A DNA stretch of 64,000 bases from Pratylenchus scribneri. Its lineage: Eukaryota; Nematoda; Chromadorea; Rhabditida; Pratylenchidae. The notes under the pieces are model-generated. The model saw nothing but the letters and a program-made list of their open reading frames with translations, made no database searches and had not been told where the DNA came from. Location of the stretch: assembly GCA_030063045.1 (NCBI GenBank), contig JAQSEB010000028.1:186001-250000 (forward strand). The letters run 5' to 3'. The translations under genes and the position numbers were made by a program. Positions 55,836-64,000 of this stretch are shown here, in pieces (the first letter of the stretch is position 1; every line of letters starts with the position of its first letter).

Positions 55836-58800
55836 TCATTTCTTTGAATTGCGCCCTGAACGGTTCGCATTATTCGAGGAGGAAGGGCCCGGAGGCATAG
55901 ATACTTGAGGCACATTCATTTGTTGTAATCCCGGTTGTTGATGGGCCATCATTTGCATTCCGGACATTGGACGAAATTGTTGAGTTGAAGAAGATGATGA
56001 AGGCATATTCGCCGGAGCCGTCCCGTTCATCATCATCATTGGGCGATATTGTTGATTGGACGAATATACTGGTGGGGGCATATAGCGTTGTACAAATGAC
56101 GGCTGCGGCTGTGGGACGCTCATCCTAATAAGCATCTGCGGATGTTGGGTTGGATCTTGGAGCCCATTAAATTCATTGTAGTTGACACTGGAAAAGAATA
56201 AAAATTTGTGTGAGCTTTTGATGAATAATTTAAAAATTTTTTTTTTGAAAATAAACTCTACTTAAAAATTAACATTTTTCGACAAAAAATTATTGCTATA
56301 AAATATTTTTACTAAGGTTGTTCAAAATCGATTTAAACTGGGTTTCGTTAAATTCAGTTTTTTTTTGAAAAAATATTCGGTTTCGATTTTGGTTTCTCTT
56401 ATTTTCGTTTTTTGACAGAAAATTATCAGTTTCAATTTTAAATTGCATTGATTTTCTAAAATTGAAAAAGACTGAGCAACTCTAATTTTAATATAACAAT
56501 AAATATATTTTACCATCCATTTCGTTTGACACTTTTCTCAATTTGGTCGAACACTTCGTCCTGCGTTCGTTTTCCAAGGCGAGAATGAATTTGCAGATTA
56601 TTACGAATGTCTCGACTAAAATCCAATGCATTGATTGAGGCCAGTGTGCGCTCCTTTAAAAAAATATTAAAAATATGAACAGATTAATTAGCAAATTACT
56701 TACACATTTATTAGACATTTAAATTGGGACTATTTTTATTTTCATTTGGCTAATTATTGAAAAAAATTCCCAGGCTCAACAATGGACATATTTGTCATTT
56801 TAAAAATCTAATTTTCTGCCATTTTCACCTCCAAATTCAGAAGTCCCAAATGTTGGGCCTCTTCAAGTAATTCCATTTTAGGGAAATTTTGCTGTTCAAT
56901 TTGAGAAATGAAATAATTCTCGCAACAATCCTTCATCATTGGCACATCATATTTGACGCTGAGTTTGAGAATTTTTATAGCCATTTGATCTAAAAAATGT
57001 AATAAATGATTAATTTTGGTTAAAAAATGAAAAAATTATCATTAGATATGTTCCCAAAATATTGAAAAAATTTTTCAATTTATTTATTAGGGAAGCGGGT
57101 TTTCAAGGAAACCTATGGTTTAGAAAAGGGTGAAATTAATTCTAACCGGAAACTTAGATTAAAAAATTTCCGAAAAAGGAGGATCCCTCCCTATTATATT
57201 AATTTTAGGACAAAAATAAAATTGAAGTTTTTTTGAAAAATGTCCCGCCAATAATTGTACTTATCAGTTTTATCTATGTGCAGATTTGAAAAAAAATTGA
57301 AATTATCATTTTATTATTCATTTTAAGGGGGGGGGGGGGGGGTGGGAATCTGCACATAGATAACCGATCTAATAATTTTACCCGAAAAAATAATTTGAAC
57401 TCACATTGCAACATTTGGTCATTTCCTGTCATGTTAGGTCCCAGCAATGTGGAAATGAACATTTCATCCATCATCCAACCCATGGCCATCGAAGCGTAGA
57501 TCATTTTTAAGAATGCAGCCATATCAAAATTAGGCTCTTCTTTGATTAGGAATATGTCACCATGTTGTTGATGATTTTCAGCCCAATTGCCAAAGAACAA
57601 ATTTCGAAAGTAATTCGAGAATGAGGCCAGAGACTAACAAATAAAAGAAAATTTATTTTTAAAATTTTATTAATTTTCTAACTAATTTTTTAGTGTATAA
57701 ACGAAATTTGTGTGAAATTTCTGCATTGAATAATTAAAAGATTAAAAATTTTCGAATAATTCAAAAATTTTATTGTACTCCATACTTACAAATTTGTTCA
57801 CTGCTATCAAATTCGTTTCAACACGACCATGTCCATCTTGGCTTTTGACGAATGTCATTTCCAAATTTGTATCAAAATCTAGCAAGCTTAAATTTTTAAT
57901 CCTTTTTAATTTTTATGAAATTTATTGTATGACCGCACCTATTCCTGAACCTATCCCTAAGATCTTTCTAGAGTGGAGGATGGTTACATATTACGTCATT
58001 TGCGAACCCGCCACTTGCGGACGAAACGGTTTGGTGACGCTAACGGTAAAGTTGATATGGAATAGTTTATGGCATTTTATTAGGCATAAAATTAGCTACA
58101 AAATGATATTAAACGCTTTGACCCACATTGAGTATTCGAGTATTCAACGAGTTATGGCCAAAAAACCGCCAGAAATACAATTCTAATTAAACAACGGTAT
58201 TTTGTCCATAACTCGGTGAATACTCAATATTTTTCAAAGCTTTTGATGTCATTTTATAGCTAATTTTATGTTTTATAAAATGCCATAAACAATGCCACAG
58301 CAACTTTGCCATGATCGGCACAAAACCGTTTCATCCACAAGTGGCAGATCCGCAAAAGGCGGCTAGACGATAGTTTTTCCCTTGTAAATATACTAAATAA
58401 GATGCAAATCTACAAGTTTGCTTTATCGCGGCATAGTCAACTGGGCAATGGCGCTTGTGTCTCATTAAAAAATAAAACGATATTGATGATTTTGGTATCA
58501 AATTAAAGATAGAGAGCACTGCTGGCTATCCATAGATATAAATTTTATCTAGATTGGTTAAGATTTGATGGAATTGTTTTCAATAAATCATAAATAATTC
58601 GCAAATAATAATTTTTTAATGGACAACACTGTTAATTCTAAACTAGGGTAAATTATATGTGGTCGTAATATTTATACGTAACTGTTATACACATTATACG
58701 TTATACGCTTTTTCATTAAACGCTTGCATATAATTAATCCTTTAATCTGAACCAAACCGAGTAAATCATTTATCTTTTGATATACAGCAATGAACTTCTT

Positions 58801-60323
58801 AATTTGATATCAAAATCATTTTTATGGTTTATTCCTTAATGAGATGAGCTATTAAAAGTGACGTTGCCAAGTTGTAATGTATCGCTAAAACCATCCATGT
58901 TTATTATATATTATGTTCCCATAATTTCAATGCTCATTTGTGTTAAAAATAAAAATGAAAAAAAAACCTTGGTAAGCTACGAAGCACGGTAATGTCAATG
59001 GTAAGAGCTTGCGAATGACTGTGAATATTGAAGTCTTGTATTCGAACATTTTCGGCACCATTGAAAAAGTTGTTCGTAAAATTATGACGCAGTTCCGGTG
59101 CAGCCCATCCACGTTGGATTGCGATGCTCGCATTTGCCAACCATAATTTGTTTTGGCAATTTTCGTTGCATCCAATATTAATATCAAATTTAAGGAGTCC
59201 CAATCCATATAATTCAACATTTTCCAATCTGACGTTCCTATTATAAATATGGGCAAAATTTATGTTTAGTACACAAAATTTTCTTCAATTTTAGGTAAAC
59301 AAGAATTAATTAAGGTATACCATTAACAATCAGCAAATGTTATTGTAATGAAGGGTCCAATTATGTGTGAATAGGTTTAGATTAACCGATATGTGAGATA
59401 TCATATCCCGGAGTGACCCTAATCCTATACCAGATAACGAACCAATGGGCGTTACTGTTATTTTTCTATATGGACCCCGAATATCTTGTCGTAGATAATA
59501 TCCGCTCCTTGATTGATTAAAAACCTAATTACTAATTTTAGGAAGAGTAATGCTTGAACGCCACACTTTTCAGCGCTAGCTATTTTGATGATTCATAGGT
59601 CAGCAAAGAAGAAACCATTTGATGCCAATCTTGGTATTATTGGCTTTTCAATTAATCTAAATTTAATTGACTTTAAGTCAAAAAAGTGGAAAGTCATTTT
59701 TTCTTATTTTATATTGTAATGAGAGGACATCAAACTCTTTACACATCCGGGACAATACAGTTTGGGATCTGATAGGTAAAAGTGAAGAGTCCCTACTATG
59801 TTTCGTTGGGATTTGATTAACAATGATGCACATATCCTAATTGACAACCACTCCATAAGATTGGATTCTTCACTTTTTCCTCAGTCAGACCTCAAAATGC
59901 ATCAATATTAGTGCCACATATCTTCTACATTATTCAATAGAGCTTGCTCTATTAATGAAACTAGGATTGATTCAAACAGTTTCTCATTTGCTGATTTATG
60001 ACTCGTGAAAATCGCTGGCGCTGAAAAGTACGGCACTAAATATGCAGTCCGTGATGTCCATTTATTGTCAAATTTCTTATTTAAAAATTTCATTAATATT
60101 ATAATTTGGTCACTTATTTTTCTCATCAGAATAAATGTAAAACCAAATAAAAAAATTGAATAGTAATTTTATGTGAAAGAAACCATTCAAATCCGCCAAT
60201 CATTTCATTTTTCTCCAAAACGTCAAACATTGGATTAACCAATGTGTTGTTAATTTGAAAAGTAATTTTCGTAGATTGGTCGTTTATTGCATTTATATTG
60301 GCCATTGGAAATTGTTGCATCAT
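55836..60323 (-). CDS. MATH-BTB domain protein (BATH family)
   Basis: Minus multi-exon gene; exon edges are approximate. 60323-60165: FQINNTLVNPMFDVLEKNEM and IGGFEWFLS, a MATH-domain start. About 59240-58972: VELYGLGLLKFDINIGCNEN and LWLANASIAIQRG, rest of MATH. About 57890-57786: LLDFDTNLEMTFVKSQDG...NLIAVNKFV. About 57635-57407: SLASFSNYFRNLFFGNW, MAAFLKMIYA, a BTB core. About 56993-56828: AIKILKLSVKYDVPMMKDCC, the BTB end. Then 56655-56516, and 56190-55836 (Met/Pro/Gln/Ser-rich tail ending SGRNSKK). Such proteins are usually adaptors for CUL3 ubiquitin ligases. Introns hold a foldback, a G16 tract and other repeats. Confidence 0.55.
57268..57364. repeat. G16 tract beside a short inverted repeat
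   Basis: ATCTATGTGCAGATT at 57274-57288 and AATCTGCACATAGAT at 57347-57361 are perfect complements. Between them is a run of 16 G (57327-57342). It lies in an intron of the MATH-BTB gene. Confidence 0.75.
58008..58363. mobile_element. Foldback repeat in a MATH-BTB intron
   Basis: Left arm with GCCACTTGCGGACGAAACGG, TATGGCATTTTAT, CATAAAATTAGCTA and GAGTTATGG mirrors the right arm (CCGTTTCATCCACAAGTGGC, ATAAAATGCCATA, TAGCTAATTTTATG, CCATAACTC). The arms are about 85% alike. A plus ORF over it is not a gene. Confidence 0.7.
59560..60050. repeat. Imperfect inverted repeat region
   Basis: CTTTTCAGCGCTAGCTATTT near 59566-59586 mirrors AAAATCGCTGGCGCTGAAAA near 60007-60027, and AAGTGAAGAGTCC mirrors a GGATTCTTCACTT-type stretch further in. 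An old foldback element is likely, in the first large intron of the MATH-BTB gene. Confidence 0.4.
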
Positions 60324-60499
60324 TTTTAGACAGACTGTTTAAAAGTAGGCTTGTCCAAGACGTATTCGGATAAAATTTATTTTCCAAAATGAGATTCTAA
60401 TTTTAGTGAATTTTTAAATTATTTTTTAGGCAGATGGTTAGCTAATTGAAAATAATTTTAAAAATTGGCTAATAAATAACTCAAAACTAATATGTATTT

Positions 60500-60659
60500 G
60501 TTTTGTACCAAAAATAAAAAAGTTTGTATGATCAATGTTTGAAATGAGATCTGCAGGGATGGGTTTTCCGATTCCGATTCCGAATGCCGGAATTCCGGCT
60601 TTTTTGAGTTCAGAACCCATCCTTGAATGAGATGGATAATTAATACTAACTAAGGACAA
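60500..60659 (-). pseudogene. Possible von Willebrand A domain fragment
   Basis: After a CCTTAG acceptor, minus reading gives SRMGSELKKAGIPAFGIGIG and ADLISNIDHTNFFIF, the end of a VWA fold ('ELK..GI..F.IGIG.....L..I.....F.F'). A donor (G/GTACAAAAC) may follow. No other exons of the domain were found, so it may be a relic or a lone exon. Confidence 0.35.
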
Positions 60660-61124
60660 TTTACAACAATTTTGGACGAATAAAGAAATGGAAAAATGAA
60701 AAATATTAGTGAGAGTAACAATTCAGAGAAAAAGGGTATTAAATAAATGGAATGAATCGTCTTTATTTCTGATTGAACAAAAATGACTTAGAACAATTAA
60801 ACTAAAAATCTGCTTAAAATAAAAAGGAATAAAAAGCCTAAAGGATATTAAATTTAGCTAAATTTTTAAGTTAAGATTTAAACAAAAAATGTAGAATAAA
60901 TTTTTATTCAGTTTTAATTTACTTTTAATTTGGCAAAATTGGTTGATGCAATTTGGACCAAAAAATGAATATTCTGATGATTGTATTTTGATATATTATA
61001 TTGGTTATAAAGATCAATTCAATAAAAATTTTGTAATCATAACAATGGTAAAATTTAATTAAATTAATAAAAATAATGGAATGAAATTGAATTTAGGTAT
61101 TTACAAAAAATTTTATTTCTTTTT

Positions 61125-63646
61125 TTAATTTGGCACAATTTGTTGTTGTGATTTGTGGAAAAAAATGAATATTCTGGCGATTGCATTTCGATAAGGTGTA
61201 TTGGTTATAATTGCGATAAGTGGATTTACTGTTGGAGTTAAATAAAAGAATATTGGTTCTAAATGCATTTGTTCCAAATTCCATCTTTTGTCAATTTTGA
61301 TTCCAATATTATATTGAGATAAAAAGAAATTGAATGCAAAGAAAAGCGTAAAGCTAAGAGAAAAAATCGGAAATGCAGCCTAAAAAATCCAAAAACAAAT
61401 GAATTATAAAATAATTTACCAAAAATGTCAATGTCTTCGTCAATTGTTTATTTAATTTACGTGAATTTTCGCTGAAACCACTGTGCTTATTGACGAAGCG
61501 AATTATTCGCCAACGAAGAATAATTATTAGGAAATAAAAAATAAACATACAAAAAGCTAAACAGAACCATAAATAACTGAAAAACAAGCGTAATCCCTGA
61601 AAATTTATTATTAAAATTGAAAAAATTAAACTACCTCATCTAAAATAATGAAACAATTTTCTTCAGTGATATTTATTGAATTTAAATATGCATAATCTTC
61701 TGGTCGACATTTAAAAATGTTATCCCGAAATTTGGTCAGAAATATTGATATAATAAAAATATATAAAAGGGATGGCAAAATGAGCATTTGCAAATAGCGA
61801 AATAGGCCAATTTGTAAATTTCTATATATTAAAAATATATTATTAAAAGATATTCTAATATTTGTCAATTTAAATTTTTCTTTAAAGATAAAAACAATAA
61901 GTGGATAGCGAAAAAATATTTAAATGGAGAAAAGATTATGATGGTCCAGAAGTTTTTTTACCTAGATTCCCAAATCTTATTTTAAAGGCAAATATTTAAT
62001 TTGCAGAAAAAAAAACAAAGAAATTGCAGAAAAGAGTTTTGAAAATGCAGAAAAGTTTACACCGGTTTAACGGTTTGCCCTAGACCCCCAAACACTGTAC
62101 CCATTCGATAGATCTCCGACGTGATTCCGCTTTTGCGCCACCGCATTTGAGCCATCAATGCTGCAACTAGGGAAGGGCTAAGGCTAGGACTAGGTTAGTG
62201 CCTGCATGGGTTTAGTGTTGGGGTTTAGGGCTAGGTAGGGTTAGGATTAAGGCTTTTTGAATTGTCTTTATTTTTCCTATATGGCGGAGCAAATGAGGAC
62301 TAAGAAAGCTGGTCAGTGAGGAAAAATGGTCAGTGGAAGACTGGTCAGTACGGAAAACTGGTCAGTGGGGAAAACTGGTCAGTACGGTAAACCGGTCAGT
62401 GGAAAAGTGGTCAGTAAAGAAATGAGTCTAAAAATGCTCTAACTTGTATTTTTCGAGCCATTATAGGAAATTAAGGTTTGATTCATGCATAGCTCTCCGA
62501 ATTGCATCGATTTAAGTATAATACTTATGGTTTGTTTACCTAAAAAAGAAATTACCCACTGACCACTTTTCCACTGACCGGTTTACCGTACTGACCAGTT
62601 TTCCCCACTGACCAGTTTACCGTACTGACCAGTCTTCCACTGACCATTTTTCCTCACTGACCAGCTTTCCTCACTGACCAGTTTTCCGAACACGATCGAG
62701 ACCACATCAAATCATATATAATTTTTCATGGTTTAATTAGTTTTAAACCAACCATACGAGATGGTTCAAGAGGTTAATACCCTTAATTTTTGATCAAACA
62801 TAACAAAATAAGTGCCATTCGATGCGACTCGACGAGATCTATCGATTGGGTATAGGGTTTGAGGGTCTAGGACAAACCACTAAACCGTTATGAATTTTTT
62901 TACCTTTTCAATAACATTTTGTGCAATTCCAATGTTTTTTTCTGCAAATTAAATACCATCCTATTGTAAATAGATAGATAGCGGTTAGATGTATCAAATG
63001 TTATATAATTTTTCATGGTTTGGTCAAAAATTATGGGTGTTTAAGCAATTAAATTGTCCTTTCTCTTTTTAATTCAAATTGGTTAAGCCAAAGCTAAACC
63101 ATAATCAAATGTTTTGACTTGACGAGTTTTATCAATTTTATAAAAGTTTATGATTTAGTGACCTATAAGAAAAAATTTTTAATCACTGTAATTTTTTCGT
63201 TATTCTGAGAAATATTTCCCTGTTAAACAAACCGATTTAACAAAAAATATCTGTAAAAGAATTGGAAAACAATTAGCATTAGGTCGTAGACATATGTGAG
63301 AAGATTGATTAACATGAGAACAACAAGACCAAATGGACCAAAAAGATGATAAAAAGCATTGACAAAATAACCATAATAAACAAAAATTATATTTTCATCA
63401 ATGCGGGCAACGAACTATGTGTATGAAAATTAAGGTAATAAAAATATAATGTTCTACCTCCATTCCAATGATTTGTTGTCCAAGAAAGAATAGATCAAAA
63501 ATGCAGGTTTGGAGTAGTATTCGACTGTGGTTGACCATTTCCTTTGGAGTTTTTTTCATTATTAGCCAAATTAGCAATAAATTAAGAAAAATGCCAATTG
63601 GAGGAGAAATTAGTGAAAATATATGGATAAAAAATATAAAATCCAT
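61125..63646 (-). CDS. Serpentine (7TM) chemoreceptor, Str/Srd-like
   Basis: Minus multi-exon gene. About 63646-63465: FSLISPPIGIFLNLLLIWLI (TM1) and NHSRILLQTCIFDLFFLG (TM2), with the KTPKEM loop typical of nematode str/srd receptors. About 63410-63240: NAFYHLFGPFGLVVLMLIN and FQFFYRYFL, the TM3 end with its YRY signature. About 61868-61636: GLFRYLQMLILPSLLYIFII (TM4). About 61590-61430: FSYLWFCLAFCMFIFYFLII (TM5). 61380-61125: FPIFSLSFTLFFAFNFF and EPIFFYLTPTVNPLIAIITN (TM6-7), stop at 61125-61127. Exon edges are approximate. A large foldback lies in the intron between exons 2 and 3, and it is uncertain whether the gene is still spliced across it. Confidence 0.6.
61988..62965. mobile_element. 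Large nested foldback element with TAGGG-rich core
   Basis: Outer arms: ATTTAATTTGCAGAAAA at about 61994 mirrors TCTGCAAATTAAAT at 62941, and AACGGTTTGCCCTAGACCC with CCAATCGATAGATCTC-type sequence mirrors about 62815-62890. Inside lie a degenerate TAGGGTT tract (62160-62250) and an inner foldback of GGTCAGT repeats. End sequence GGATGGTATTTAATTTG is shared with the 5904-6190 MITE, so the two belong to one family. Confidence 0.7.
62313..62690. repeat. Inner foldback of repeated CTGGTCAGT units
   Basis: Left arm (62313-62423) has about seven GGTCAGT units separated by 6-12 bases (GGAAAACTGGTCAGT, GGTAAACCGGTCAGT and similar). The right arm (62556-62690) is the complementary ACTGACC series in mirror order. 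The hinge is about 130 bp. Confidence 0.85.
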
Positions 63647-64000
63647 TTTTTACTGAAAAATTATTTATTTACTACATTTTTTAAAAAAAATGTTGACAAC
63701 GGAAATTAAAGGGAATAATTACTAAGGCGCGGATAGTTAGGCATATAAAATTGGTAAAATAGGCGTCTTAAATAGGCAGAAAAAATCCAAAATAGACACA
63801 AAAAGGGTAAATAAAATTGAATTTTTTTTTTGAATTTTTGGCACTTTTTGAATATTTTTTTAAACCATTTTTACTAAAATTTTAAAGAAAAATACTTAAA
63901 AAGCATAAAATTGGTTTTTTTAACCAAAAAAAAAATACGGGATACGAACCCAAATTATCTCCCTTTTTTGCAATCCAAAACCCCTCTCTTCGCCATTCGC
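63647..64000. other. AT-rich end of window with a tRNA-like motif on the minus strand
   Basis: No gene seen. Minus reading near 63940-63955 gives TTTGGGTTCGTATCCCG, a good B box, followed by a T-run; upstream sequence does not form a convincing tRNA. It may be a SINE or tRNA relic. Confidence 0.2.

Noticed and set aside
57773..58186. 137-aa plus-strand ORF
   Set aside because: It overlaps an antisense MATH-BTB exon and then the arm of a foldback repeat; it is a composite by chance.

Overview
The window looks like an AT-rich nematode genome. Evidence: very short introns (about 37-55 nt) with TTTCAG/TTTTAG-type acceptors, a sigma-class GST, multi-exon saposin-like secreted proteins, a MATH-BTB gene, a serpentine (7TM) chemoreceptor and FLYWCH domains. 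The base composition and gene set suggest a plant-parasitic tylenchine such as a root-knot nematode. That placement is inference; no marker gene fixes it.

Region 1 (1-1163, minus) is the 5' end of an LTR retrotransposon: an LTR, a possible primer-binding site and a gag-like ORF that runs off the left edge. Region 2 (1270-18317) holds two head-to-head paralogues. On the plus strand an 11-exon gene (10889-18317, phases agree at every junction) encodes about 1070 aa: signal peptide, S-I-R peptide repeats, two FLYWCH fingers, a SUMO-protease-like (Ulp1/C48) domain with its catalytic residues present, an S-I-R linker and four more FLYWCH fingers. On the minus strand a rearranged copy (10031 down to 1270) is broken by a 619-bp foldback element with an 8-bp target duplication, by a 3.4-kb foldback filled with a 21-bp satellite, and by an in-frame stop. 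Region 3 (18318-29352) holds a tRNA-like relic, a GST gene, three minus-strand saposin-like paralogues (one decayed), several foldback MITEs, a GC-rich palindrome and a small four-TM gene.

Region 4 (29788-52345) is the centrepiece: a 22,558-bp Polinton/Maverick virus-like transposon bounded by a 6-bp target duplication ATTGTA and AGTAGTAAAGG termini. It is almost a perfect palindrome. Two 10,542-bp arms (29788-40329 and 41804-52345; paired coordinates sum to 82133) face each other across a 1,474-bp unique loop. Each arm carries a mucin-like membrane protein, an adenain-type protease, major capsid protein, penton-like minor capsid protein with a coiled-coil insert, packaging ATPase and several small virion-type proteins. 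The loop holds the only full-length integrase (with chromodomain) and the last ~120 codons of what looks like protein-primed DNA polymerase B. The rest of the polymerase is gone, as if the right half had been replaced by an inverted copy of the left half. The arms differ at only nine or more bases that I found, one of which is a nonsense change in the left copy of a small basic virion-type gene.

Region 5 (52352-64000) is ordinary nematode sequence studded with foldback elements: two unrecognised genes, an F-box-associated-like gene, a MATH-BTB gene on the minus strand, a possible VWA fragment and a 7TM receptor whose intron carries a large nested foldback.
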